A stretch of DNA of 64,000 bases from Pseudomonas sp. GOM6 (GTDB taxonomy: Bacteria > Pseudomonadota > Gammaproteobacteria > Pseudomonadales > Pseudomonadaceae): contig NZ_JARPUS010000004.1 of NCBI RefSeq assembly GCF_029537485.1, forward strand, positions 186,001-250,000, given 5' to 3'. The position numbers were made by a program, and so were the translations under genes. The notes below the pieces were generated by a model. The model ran no database searches, had not been told where the DNA came from, and saw only the letters and a list, made by a program, of their open reading frames with translations. Positions 50,834 through 64,000 of this stretch are shown one piece after another; position 1 is the first letter of the stretch; the number at the start of each line of letters is the position of its first letter.

Positions 50834-52180
50834 GTGTCGCTGATCGCTTCCGACCAGTTCCGCATCGTTGTCGGCCTCGGCAAGAGCGGCATGTCCCTGG
50901 TGCGCTTCCTGGCGCAGCAGGGCGTGCGCTTCGCCGTGGCCGATACGCGCGCGAACCCGCCGGAGCTTGCGACCCTGCAGCGCGACTATCCCGAAGTGGA
51001 AGTGCGCTGCGGCGAGCTGGACGTCGATTTCCTCTGCCGCGCCTCGGAGCTCTACGTGAGCCCCGGCCTGGCCCTGGCCACCCCGGCGCTGCGTGAAGCC
51101 GCCGCGCGTGGCGTGAAGATGTCCGGCGATATCGACCTGTTCACCCGCCATGCTAAGGCGCCGATCGTCGCCATCACCGGCTCGAATGCCAAAAGCACCG
51201 TCACCACTCTGCTGGGTGAGATGGCGGCAGCCGCCGGCAGGAAGGTCGCGGTCGGTGGCAATATCGGCACCCCGGCGCTGGACCTGCTCAGCGACGAAGT
51301 TGAGCTGTACGTCTTGGAACTGTCCAGCTTCCAGCTGGAGACCACCGAGCGCCTTGGCGCCGAGGTCGCCACCTGCCTGAATATCAGCGAAGACCATATG
51401 GATCGCTACGATGGCATGGCCCAGTACCACCTGGCCAAGCACCGCATCTTCCGCGGCGCCCGTCAGGTCGTGGTGAATCGCGACGATGCCCTGTCGCGTC
51501 CGCTGATCGCCGACCAGGTGCCGTGCTGGAGCTTCGGGCTGGGCAAGCCGGACTTCAAACGTTTCGGTCTGATCGAAGAGCACGGTGAGAAGCAGCTGGC
51601 CTTCCAGTTCGAGGCGCTGATGCCGACCGCCGAACTGAAGATCCGTGGCGCGCACAACCAGTCCAACGCCCTGGCGGCCCTGGCCCTGGGCCATGCCGTC
51701 GGCCTGCCCTTTGCCGCCATGCTCGATACCCTGCGCGGTTTCGCCGGCCTGCCGCACCGCTGCCAGTGGGTGCGCGAGCTGCGTGGCGTGAGTTACTACG
51801 ATGATTCCAAGGCCACCAACGTCGGCGCCGCCCTGGCTGCGATCGAAGGCCTGGGCGCCGATATCGCCGGCAAGCTGGTGCTGATCGCCGGCGGCGATGG
51901 CAAGGGTGCCGACTTCTCCGCGCTGAAGGCGCCGGTGGCCAAGTTCTGCCGCGCCGTGGTGCTGCTGGGGCGCGATGCCGAGCTGCTCGCCGCCGCCCTG
52001 GGCGATGCCGCGCCACTGCTGCGGGTGCAGACCCTGGACGAGGCCGTGCAGCGCAGTGCCGAGTTGGCCGAATCGGGCGACGCCGTGCTGCTGTCGCCAG
52101 CCTGCGCCAGTCTGGACATGTTCAAGAATTTCGAAGAGCGTGGGCGCCTGTTCGCCCAGGCGGCGGAGGCCCTGCAATGA
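50834..52180 (+). CDS. murD: UDP-MurNAc-L-alanine:D-glutamate ligase MurD
   Basis: 448 residues from GTG 50834. Mur ligase with ATP loop GSNAKSTVTTL near residue 115: Ala replaces the usual Gly before Lys, which I believe is also found in P. aeruginosa. Other marks are VLELSSFQLETTERL, NISEDHMDRY and SKATNVGAALAAIEG. It adds D-glutamate to UDP-MurNAc-L-Ala. Overlaps ftsW by 4 bases. Confidence 0.97.
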   Translation: MSLIASDQFRIVVGLGKSGMSLVRFLAQQGVRFAVADTRANPPELATLQRDYPEVEVRCGELDVDFLCRASELYVSPGLALATPALREAAARGVKMSGDIDLFTRHAKAPIVAITGSNAKSTVTTLLGEMAAAAGRKVAVGGNIGTPALDLLSDEVELYVLELSSFQLETTERLGAEVATCLNISEDHMDRYDGMAQYHLAKHRIFRGARQVVVNRDDALSRPLIADQVPCWSFGLGKPDFKRFGLIEEHGEKQLAFQFEALMPTAELKIRGAHNQSNALAALALGHAVGLPFAAMLDTLRGFAGLPHRCQWVRELRGVSYYDDSKATNVGAALAAIEGLGADIAGKLVLIAGGDGKGADFSALKAPVAKFCRAVVLLGRDAELLAAALGDAAPLLRVQTLDEAVQRSAELAESGDAVLLSPACASLDMFKNFEERGRLFAQAAEALQ

Positions 52181-53400
52181 GCCTGATCGCCCGCTTGCTC
52201 GCCGCCCCGTCGCCGCTGCGCACCTCGCGCGGCGTCGACCTCGACTTCCCGCTGCTGGCCGGCTGTCTGGCCCTGCTCGGCCTGGGCCTGGTGATGATCA
52301 CCTCGGCCAGTTCGGAAGTGGCCGCGATGCTCTCGGGCAACCCGCTGTATCACATGATCCGCCATCTGATTTATCTGGCCATCGGCATCAGCGCGGCGGT
52401 CGTTACGCTGATGATTCCCATGGCCTTCTGGCAGCGCTATGGCGCCAGCCTGCTGTTGATCGCCTTCGCCCTGCTGATCATGGTGCTGATCCCGGGGATC
52501 GGTCGTGAGGTCAACGGCGCCAAGCGTTGGATCGGCTTCGGTATGTTCAACGTACAGCCCTCCGAGCTGGCCAAGCTGTTCACTGTACTGTTCATCGCCG
52601 GCTACTTGGTACGTCGCCAGGAAGAAGTGCGCGAAAAGCTGTCCGGCTTCCTCAAACCAATGCTGGTACTCGGTCCGATGGCCGCCCTGCTGCTGGCCGA
52701 GCCGGACTTCGGCGCAACTGTGGTGCTGGTCGGCTCGTGCATCGCCATGTTGTTCCTCGGTGGCATCAACCTGCTGCGCTTCATTCCTCTGGTCGGTGTG
52801 GTGCTGGCTGCTGGTGTCCTGGTGATGACCAGCCAGGCCTATCGCCTGGAGCGCCTGACCAACTTCGTCGATCCCTGGGCCGACCAGTACGGTGCCGGTT
52901 ACCAGCTGAGCCAGGCGCTGATCGCCTTCGGCCGTGGCGAGTGGTTCGGCGTGGGGCTGGGCAACAGCATCCAGAAGCAGTTCTACCTGCCCGAAGCGCA
53001 TACCGACTTCGTCTTCGCCGTGCTGGCCGAGGAGCTGGGCATGATCGGGGCGCTGGTCACCGTCGGCCTGTTCGTGTTCGTTGCCGTGCGCGCGCTGTAC
53101 ATCGGCTTGTGGGCGGAGAAGGCCAAGCAGTTCTTCTCGGCCTATGTGGCCTACGGCATCGCCATGCAGTGGATCGGCCAGGTGCTGATCAATATCGGTG
53201 TGAACGTCGGCCTGCTGCCGACCAAGGGCCTGACCCTGCCGTTCCTCAGCTACGGCGGCAGCTCGCTGATCATCTGCTGCGTGTCCCTGGCCATGCTCCT
53301 GCGCATCGAGTGGGAGCGCCGTACCTCGCTGGGCAGCGAGGAAATCGAATTCAGCGAGTCGGACTTCTTCGACACCGAGGAGGTCAAGCATGCGCGGTAA
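52177..53400 (+). CDS. ftsW: Septal peptidoglycan polymerase FtsW
   Basis: 407 residues, about ten transmembrane helices of the SEDS family (PLLAGCLALLGLGLVMITSA, and the long series after it). SEDS marks: NGAKRWIGFGMFNVQPSELA, FVFAVLAEELGMIGAL and PTKGLTLPFLSYGGSSLI. It polymerises lipid II glycan at the septum with FtsI. Starts 4 bases inside murD and overlaps murG by 11 bases. Confidence 0.97.
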   Translation: MSLIARLLAAPSPLRTSRGVDLDFPLLAGCLALLGLGLVMITSASSEVAAMLSGNPLYHMIRHLIYLAIGISAAVVTLMIPMAFWQRYGASLLLIAFALLIMVLIPGIGREVNGAKRWIGFGMFNVQPSELAKLFTVLFIAGYLVRRQEEVREKLSGFLKPMLVLGPMAALLLAEPDFGATVVLVGSCIAMLFLGGINLLRFIPLVGVVLAAGVLVMTSQAYRLERLTNFVDPWADQYGAGYQLSQALIAFGRGEWFGVGLGNSIQKQFYLPEAHTDFVFAVLAEELGMIGALVTVGLFVFVAVRALYIGLWAEKAKQFFSAYVAYGIAMQWIGQVLINIGVNVGLLPTKGLTLPFLSYGGSSLIICCVSLAMLLRIEWERRTSLGSEEIEFSESDFFDTEEVKHAR

Positions 53401-54452
53401 CGTCCTGATCATGGCTGGCGGCACTGGCGGCCACGTGTTCCCGGCACTGGCTTGTGCCCGCGAGTTCAAGGCCCGTGGCTATGCCGTGCACTGGCTGGGC
53501 ACGCCGCGCGGCATCGAGAACGAATTGGTGCCGGCAGCGGATCTGCCATTGCACCACATTCAGGTGACCGGTCTGCGTGGCAAGAGCAAGCTGGCCCTGT
53601 TCAAGGCACCGTTCCAGCTGGTACGCGCTCTGTGGCAGGCCCGCAGGGTGATGCGCGAACTGCAGCCGGTCTGCGTACTGGGCATGGGCGGTTTCGTCAC
53701 CGGGCCGGGTGGCCTGGCGGCACGCCTGAACGGCGCGCCGCTGGTGATCCACGAGCAGAACGCCGTGGCCGGCACCGCCAACCGCAGCCTGGTGCCGTTC
53801 GCCGCCCGTGTCTGTGAAGCCTTCCCGAATACCTTCGGCCGGCGCGCCAAGCTGCGCACCACTGGCAATCCGGTGCGCGAGGAGCTGTTCCTGGAAACCC
53901 CGCGCGACGCCCTGGCCGGCCGCAAGCCGCGTCTGCTGGTGCTGGGCGGCAGCCTGGGGGCCGAGCCGTTGAACAAGTTGATCCCCGCCGCCCTGGCCAA
54001 GCTGCCGGTCGAGCTGCGCCCGCAGGTGTTCCATCAGGCGGGCAAGCAACACGATGCGATCACGGCGGAGCGTTATCGCGAAGTGGCGGTCGAAGCCGAG
54101 GTTGCACCTTTCATCAAGGACATGGCCCGTGCTTACGCTTGGGCCGATCTGGTGATCTGCCGCGCTGGCGCGCTGACCGTCAGCGAACTGGCCGCCGCCG
54201 GCCTGCCGTCCTTCCTCGTGCCGCTGCCGCACGCGATCGACGATCACCAGAGCCGCAATGCCGACTATCTGGCGAAGGAGGGCGCCGCCATCCTTCTGCC
54301 GCAACATGCCACTGACGCGGACAAACTCGCCGCGCAGTTGACCGAGGTTCTGATGCACCCAGAAAAACTCCAAGCCATGGGCCGCACCGCGCGCAGCCTG
54401 GCCAAGCCCGATGCCACCCGCACGGTGGTGGAAATCTGCCTGGAGGTGGCCC

Positions 54453-54460
<8 letters not shown>
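53390..54460 (+). CDS. murG: UDP-GlcNAc:lipid I transferase MurG
   Basis: 356 residues of glycosyltransferase family 28. N-terminal glycine loop [17 protein letters not shown], then [27 protein letters not shown] and C-terminal [20 protein letters not shown]. It converts lipid I to lipid II on the inner face of the membrane. Overlaps murC by 8 bases. Confidence 0.97.
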
Positions 54461-56839
<2,379 letters not shown>

Positions 56840-56841
56840 GC

Positions 56842-57699
56842 ATGGTTGCCACTGTCCGTCACCCGCAGCCCATGGGAGGCGCTTCTCGGCGTCAGCCCAT
56901 TGCCGCGCGCGGGGCGAGCCGGATGGTGCCCAAACAGCCGCTGTCTGCGCGTCTGCCGCGGCCGGATTTCAGTGGGCTCAAGCGCTTGCTGTGGCCGCTG
57001 ATGCTGCTCGGCCTGGGCATGGGAACCTATGAGCTGGCACAGCGCCTGATTCCCTATGCCGACCGTCCGATTAGCCGTATCAGTGTGCAGGGTGAACTGA
57101 GTTACATCAGCCAGCAGGCGGTACAGGAACGCATCGCGCCGTTTGTATCGGCCAGCTTCTTTACCGTCGACCTGGCCGGCATGCGTGCCGAGCTGGAGCA
57201 GATGCCGTGGATCGCTCACGCCGAAGTACGTCGTGTGTGGCCGGATCAGGTGGCCATCAGCCTGCAGGAGCAGTTGCCGGTGGCGCGCTGGGGCACCGAG
57301 GCGCTGCTCAACAACCAGGGCCGCGCCTTCGGTCCGAGCGAGGCGGCCAATTATGAACACTTGCCCCTGTTGTCGGGTCCTAAGCGCGCCCAGCAGCAGG
57401 TGATGCAGCAGTATCAGGTGCTCAGCCAGCTCCTGCGGCCGATGGGCTTTTCCATCACCCGTCTGGAGCTGCGTGAGCACGGTAGCTGGTTTCTCAGTAC
57501 TGCCCAGGGCGTGGAGATTCTCCTCGGCCGGGATCACCTGGTGGACAAGATGCGGCGCTTTGCCGCCATCCACGACAAGGTGCTGAAGCAGCAGATGACG
57601 AATATCGAGCGCATCGACCTGCGTTACGCCAACGGCCTTGCAGTGGCCTGGCGTGAGCCGGTGGCGCCAGCGGCGGCGGTTGCCGCGGCCGCACAATGA
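56842..57699 (+). CDS. ftsQ: Cell division protein FtsQ
   Basis: 285 residues. Basic cytoplasmic N-terminus, a transmembrane helix ([19 protein letters not shown], about 50-68), a POTRA domain ([20 protein letters not shown]) and a beta domain ([20 protein letters not shown]). FtsQ is the periplasmic hub of the FtsQLB complex. Starts 2 bases after ddlB and ends 20 bases before ftsA. Confidence 0.95.
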   Translation: MVATVRHPQPMGGASRRQPIAARGASRMVPKQPLSARLPRPDFSGLKRLLWPLMLLGLGMGTYELAQRLIPYADRPISRISVQGELSYISQQAVQERIAPFVSASFFTVDLAGMRAELEQMPWIAHAEVRRVWPDQVAISLQEQLPVARWGTEALLNNQGRAFGPSEAANYEHLPLLSGPKRAQQQVMQQYQVLSQLLRPMGFSITRLELREHGSWFLSTAQGVEILLGRDHLVDKMRRFAAIHDKVLKQQMTNIERIDLRYANGLAVAWREPVAPAAAVAAAAQ

Positions 57700-57719
57700 A
57701 TCAAGGAGAACGTTAAGTC

Positions 57720-58964
57720 ATGGCAAACGTGCAGAGCGGCAAGATGATCGTCGGCCTCGACATCGGCACCTCCAAGGTGGTGGCGCTGGTGGGCGAGGTG
57801 ACGGCCGATGGCGAGCTGGATATCGTCGGCATCGGCACCAGCCCGTCGCGCGGCCTGAAGAAAGGCGTGGTGGTCAATATCGAGTCCACCGTGCAGTCGA
57901 TCCAGCGCGCCATCGAAGAGGCGCAGCTGATGGCCGGCTGCCGCATCCACTCCGCTTTCGTCGGTATTGCCGGTAACCATATCCGCAGTCTGAACAGCCA
58001 CGGCATCGTTGCCATTCGCGACCGTGAAGTCAGCCCGGCCGACCTCGAGCGCGTGCTGGATGCTGCCCAGGCGGTGGCCATCCCGGCCGACCAGCGTGTA
58101 CTGCACACCCTGCCGCAGGATTACGTGATCGATAACCAGGAAGGCGTGCGCGAGCCCATGGGCATGTCCGGCGTGCGCCTGGAGGCCAAGGTGCATGTGG
58201 TCACCTGCGCCACCAATGCCGCGCAGAACATCGAGAAGTGCGTGCGCCGCTGCGGCCTGGAAGTGGACGACATTATTCTCGAACAGCTGGCTTCGGCCTA
58301 CTCGGTACTGACCGAGGACGAGAAGGAACTGGGCGTGTGTCTGGTCGACATCGGCGGCGGCACCACCGACATCGCCATCTTTACCGAGGGCGCGATCCGC
58401 CATACGGCGGTGATTCCGATTGCCGGCGATCAGGTCACCAACGACATCGCCATGGCCCTGCGTACGCCGACCCAGTACGCCGAAGAGATCAAGATCCGTT
58501 ACGCCTGCGCCCTGGCCAAGCTGGCTGGCGCCGGCGAGACCATCAAGGTGCCCAGCGTCGGTGAGCGCGCGCCGCGCGACCTGTCGCGCCAGTCCCTGGC
58601 CGAAGTGGTCGAACCGCGCTACGACGAGCTGTTCACCCTGATCCAGGCCGAGCTGCGTCGCAGTGGCTACGAAGACATGATACCGGCCGGCATCGTGCTG
58701 ACCGGTGGCACCGCCAAGATGGAAGGTGCCGTAGAGCTGGCTGAAGAAATTTTCCATATGCCGGTGCGTCTGGGTGTGCCGCACAGCGTCAAGGGTCTGA
58801 CCGACGTAGTGCGCAACCCGATCTATTCCACTGGCGTGGGGCTGTTGATGTACGGGCTGCAAAAGCAGGCCGACGGCTATCACACCCCCGGTATTCAGTT
58901 TGGCGATGAACCCAAGACACCTGTACTGGAACGGCTGAAACGCTGGGTCCAGGGCAATTTCTGA
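57720..58964 (+). CDS. ftsA: Cell division protein FtsA (actin-like)
   Basis: 414 residues. Actin-type ATP motifs: MIVGLDIGTSKVVALVGEV, LVDIGGGTTDIAIFTEGAI and IVLTGGTAKMEGAVELAEE. The C-terminal amphipathic helix (VLERLKRWVQGNF) tethers the protein to the membrane. FtsA links FtsZ to the membrane and recruits later proteins. ftsZ is 54 bases downstream. Confidence 0.98.
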   Translation: MANVQSGKMIVGLDIGTSKVVALVGEVTADGELDIVGIGTSPSRGLKKGVVVNIESTVQSIQRAIEEAQLMAGCRIHSAFVGIAGNHIRSLNSHGIVAIRDREVSPADLERVLDAAQAVAIPADQRVLHTLPQDYVIDNQEGVREPMGMSGVRLEAKVHVVTCATNAAQNIEKCVRRCGLEVDDIILEQLASAYSVLTEDEKELGVCLVDIGGGTTDIAIFTEGAIRHTAVIPIAGDQVTNDIAMALRTPTQYAEEIKIRYACALAKLAGAGETIKVPSVGERAPRDLSRQSLAEVVEPRYDELFTLIQAELRRSGYEDMIPAGIVLTGGTAKMEGAVELAEEIFHMPVRLGVPHSVKGLTDVVRNPIYSTGVGLLMYGLQKQADGYHTPGIQFGDEPKTPVLERLKRWVQGNF

Positions 58965-59018
58965 TGTGTAACCCGCGGTAGTTGTAGGCGATAAAACTAA
59001 AAAGGAAGGAGAGGGGAT

Positions 59019-60218
59019 ATGTTCGAGCTCGTAGATAACGCGCCTCAAAGTGCAGTGATCAAGGTGATCGGCGTGGGCGGCGGCGGCGGTAACGCTGTCA
59101 ACCACATGATCAAGAACAACGTCGAAGGCGTGGAGTTCATCTGCGCCAACACCGATGCGCAGGCGTTGAAGAACGTCGGCGCGCGCAGTGTGCTGCAACT
59201 CGGTCCAGGCGTGACCAAGGGCCTGGGCGCCGGCACCAACCCGGAAATCGGCCGTCAGGCCGCCATGGAAGACCGTGATCGCATCGCCGAAGTGCTGCAA
59301 GGCGCGGACATGGTCTTCATCACCACCGGCATGGGCGGCGGTACCGGTACCGGCGCGGCGCCGATCATTGCCGAAGTGGCCAAGGAAATGGGCATCCTCA
59401 CCGTCGCGGTGGTGACCCGTCCGTTCCCCTTCGAAGGTCGCAAGCGCATGCAGGTCGCCGACGAGGGTATCCGTGCCCTGTCCGAGTGCGTCGACTCGCT
59501 GATCACCATCCCCAACGAGAAGCTGCTGACCATTCTCGGCAAGGACGCCAGCCTGCTGTCCGCCTTCGCCAAGGCTGACGACGTGCTCTCCGGCGCGGTG
59601 CGCGGTATCTCCGACATCATGCAGCGTCCGGGCCTGATGAACGTCGACTTCGCTGACGTGAAGACCGTTATGGGCGAGATGGGCATGGCCATGATGGGCA
59701 CTGGCGCCGCCAGCGGCCCGAACCGTGCACGTGAAGCCACCGAAGCGGCCATCCGCAACCCGCTGCTGGAAGACGTCAACCTGCAGGGCGCCCGCGGCAT
59801 CCTGGTCAACATCACCGCTGGTCTGGATCTGTCCCTGGGCGAGTACGCCGCCGTAGGTGAGATCATCGAGGCGTTTGCCTCCGAGGCCGCCACCGTGAAG
59901 GTCGGTGCGGTGATCGATCCGGACATGCGCGACGAACTGCATGTGACCGTGGTGGCCACTGGCCTGGGTGCGCGAATCGAGAAGCCGGTCAAGGTTATCG
60001 ACAATACCGTGCAGGCTGCTGCACCGTCTGCCGCCGCTACCCTGAACGCTGCCGCACCGCGTGCTGCCGAGCAGCCGGCCGTCAACTACAAGGACTACGA
60101 GCGCCCGACTGTTCAGCGTCAGAGCCTTGCCGGTAGTGCCGCAGCAGCCAAGCTGAATACTCAGGATGACCTGGACTATCTCGATATTCCGGCCTTCCTG
60201 CGTCGTCAGGCTGATTGA
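59019..60218 (+). CDS. ftsZ: Cell division GTPase FtsZ
   Basis: 399 residues. Tubulin signature GGGTGTG at 106-112, T7 loop NVDFADVKTVM, and C-terminal conserved peptide DDLDYLDIPAFLRRQ that binds FtsA and ZipA. A linker rich in Ala/Pro (about 320-380) precedes it. FtsZ forms the Z-ring. GGAGAGGGG precedes the ATG at 4-8 bases. Last dcw gene. Confidence 0.99.
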   Translation: MFELVDNAPQSAVIKVIGVGGGGGNAVNHMIKNNVEGVEFICANTDAQALKNVGARSVLQLGPGVTKGLGAGTNPEIGRQAAMEDRDRIAEVLQGADMVFITTGMGGGTGTGAAPIIAEVAKEMGILTVAVVTRPFPFEGRKRMQVADEGIRALSECVDSLITIPNEKLLTILGKDASLLSAFAKADDVLSGAVRGISDIMQRPGLMNVDFADVKTVMGEMGMAMMGTGAASGPNRAREATEAAIRNPLLEDVNLQGARGILVNITAGLDLSLGEYAAVGEIIEAFASEAATVKVGAVIDPDMRDELHVTVVATGLGARIEKPVKVIDNTVQAAAPSAAATLNAAAPRAAEQPAVNYKDYERPTVQRQSLAGSAAAAKLNTQDDLDYLDIPAFLRRQAD

Positions 60219-60249
60219 TGCTGTCTATCAGGAGTATATCGGTGATTGG

Positions 60250-60278
60250 TGTTCAGCAAAGGGCGGTTCTGCTATTAT
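60250..60278 (+). promoter_or_regulatory. Predicted lpxC promoter
   Basis: TATTAT (60273-60278), about 52 bases before the lpxC ATG, with TGTTCA (60250-60255) at 17-bp spacing. The -35 is weak. It lies in the 112-base gap after ftsZ, where no terminator is seen, so lpxC could also be read from ftsZ. Confidence 0.4.
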
Positions 60279-60294
60279 CGCCGCCCATTGTTGA

Positions 60295-61242
<948 letters not shown>

Positions 61243-61265
61243 GTGCAGGTATCTTTCGCGTAGCC

Positions 61266-61291
61266 AAAAGGCCACCTTCGGGTGGCCTTTT
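61266..61291. terminator. Terminator between lpxC and dciA
   Basis: AAAAGGCCACC-TTCG-GGTGGCCTTTT, perfect 11-bp stem with UUCG-type tetraloop; usable from both sides by the convergent genes. Confidence 0.9.
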
Positions 61292-61300
61292 CGTTTCTCG

Positions 61301-61747
61301 TTACTTGGCGTTACGGGCCAGGCGTTCCAGTGCTGCGCGTAGTTTCGGATCGCGGATGCCTTCGGCTGCGCAGTTGAGACTTTCGGCAGCAGACTGGGAC
61401 AACTCGACCGTGTGCCCCTGGTAGGCTACCTGGGTATTTGGGGGGCGTACCTTCACCTGAATCTTCTGCAGTTCAGCGAATTCCGGCAGTTGCTGCAGAG
61501 CGCGCTGTAGCCGGCGCTGCTGATAGTGCAGGCGAGTCGCCCAGTGGCCGTTGCTGGTCAGTAGCAACAGGCAGCCGGCTTGCCAGCTGGCCACCAGGCA
61601 ATGCTCGCGCGCCGCGGGTTCCAGCTGCGTTTCCACCAGTGCCTGTAGCTTTTCCAGACGCTGGGCGGCGCTGAACAACGCCTGCAGCGGGCGGTGCTCG
61701 CGTAGCAGGGTGCTGGGAGTCTTGGCGACAGGTGGACGCGGGTTCAT
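61301..61747 (-). CDS. dciA: DnaB helicase loader DciA (DUF721)
   Basis: 148 residues of the DUF721/DciA family (LREHRPLQALFSAAQRLEKL, HCLVASWQAGCLLLLTSNGH and WATRLHYQQRRL). DciA is the ancestral loader of replicative helicase DnaB in bacteria lacking DnaC, and Pseudomonas belongs to them. It is between lpxC and secA, its standard place. The C-terminal half (about 100-148) is a polar helical region. Confidence 0.9.
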   Translation of the reverse strand: MNPRPPVAKTPSTLLREHRPLQALFSAAQRLEKLQALVETQLEPAAREHCLVASWQAGCLLLLTSNGHWATRLHYQQRRLQRALQQLPEFAELQKIQVKVRPPNTQVAYQGHTVELSQSAAESLNCAAEGIRDPKLRAALERLARNAK

Positions 61748-61982
61748 TGATTGGGCTCGATGGAGATGTTCGCCATCTTAGCAAAGGCCCTTGCAGCTGT
61801 CGGCGCTCGTCCCCATATAGAGTTGAACGGTCTGCTGGCAGTATGCGGCAGTGGTGTGGGAGTTCGCCCTTTTCTCACCAACGTTTCCGGGTAGAATGCC
61901 CCCTTTCGCACGCAGCCGAGCTGGCTGCCGGGTCGTGCTCAGGCACCGCTCTCCATCCCCCAGCGTGGAAGAATCCGTCGAT

Positions 61983-64000
<2,018 letters not shown>

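Noticed and set aside
49739..52177. An 812-codon open frame on the reverse strand opposite mraY and murD
   Set aside because: His/Gln/Gly-rich low-complexity shadow of essential genes, with no ribosome site or family pattern.
57624..59942. A 772-codon open frame on the reverse strand opposite ftsA-ftsZ
   Set aside because: Shadow of ftsA and ftsZ; composition is typical of antisense frames in GC-rich genomes.
61748..61982. Possible secM-like arrest peptide before secA
   Set aside because: No frame with signal sequence and arrest motif; dciA occupies this place and reads in the other direction.

Overview
The window is about 64 kb of chromosomal core genome from a Pseudomonas. The support is: the rpoN/ptsN/ptsO (PTS-Ntr) cluster directly joined to lpt/kds genes, the mla (ttg2-type) operon, AlgW-type DegS protease beside hisC, a fused CysNC, petABC followed by sspAB, and the complete dcw cluster running mraZ to ftsZ and on to lpxC and secA. 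Gene order is close to what I remember of the PA4476-to-PA4403 stretch of P. aeruginosa. Some genes I expect there (the fumC/sodA block between pmbA and ptsO, mltB between cysD and algW) are missing. High-GC coding, Pseudomonas-type REP palindromes and protein wording suggest the mendocina/oleovorans/alcaligenes side of the genus, but the species is inference.

Layout. (1) 1-5.4 kb: 3' end of yhdP, a nitrilase-family amidase, tldD, yjgA (reverse) and pmbA; TldD and PmbA are partner proteases. (2) 5.4-12.6 kb, reverse strand: kdsD-kdsC-lptC-lptA-lptB-rpoN-hpf-ptsN-rapZ-ptsO, combining Kdo and LPS export with sigma-54 and the nitrogen PTS. (3) 12.6-17.5 kb: divergent mlaFEDCB, ibaG, murA (outer-membrane lipid asymmetry, then the first committed peptidoglycan step). 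(4) 17.5-20.7 kb: hisG, hisD, hisC. (5) 20.7-25.7 kb: algW (reverse), a NIF3-family gene, and cysD-cysNC for sulfate activation. (6) 25.7-33.3 kb: an intergenic REP pair, zapG (yhcB), an alpha/beta hydrolase, trpS, zapE, a GlxA-type AraC regulator divergent from an acyl-CoA dehydrogenase, and a Tas-like aldo/keto reductase. (7) 33.3-38.4 kb: rplM-rpsI, the cytochrome bc1 operon petABC, sspA-sspB. (8) 38.4-42.8 kb: dolP-like BON lipoprotein, diaA, yraN, lpoA (reverse) and divergent rsmI. (9) 42.8-43.2 kb: RNase P RNA gene. (10) 43.4-60.2 kb: dcw cluster mraZ-rsmH-ftsL-ftsI-murE-murF-mraY-murD-ftsW-murG-murC-ddlB-ftsQ-ftsA-ftsZ. (11) 60.3-64 kb: lpxC, dciA (reverse) and a secA cut by the window end.

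Almost all genes are envelope biogenesis, division or core metabolism, tightly packed with 1-14 bp overlaps and separated by strong intrinsic terminators. I see no prophage, insertion sequence, CRISPR, tRNA or toxin/defence locus, and no convincing undescribed system. The points worth a second look are small: a probable ATT start for yraN, a RapZ lacking the basic C-terminal tail of the enterobacterial protein, a TrpS with a C-terminal extension of about 110 residues, a structured hisD leader, dyads in the AT-rich segment after rnpB, a palindrome before the acyl-CoA dehydrogenase, and two palindromic repeat elements.
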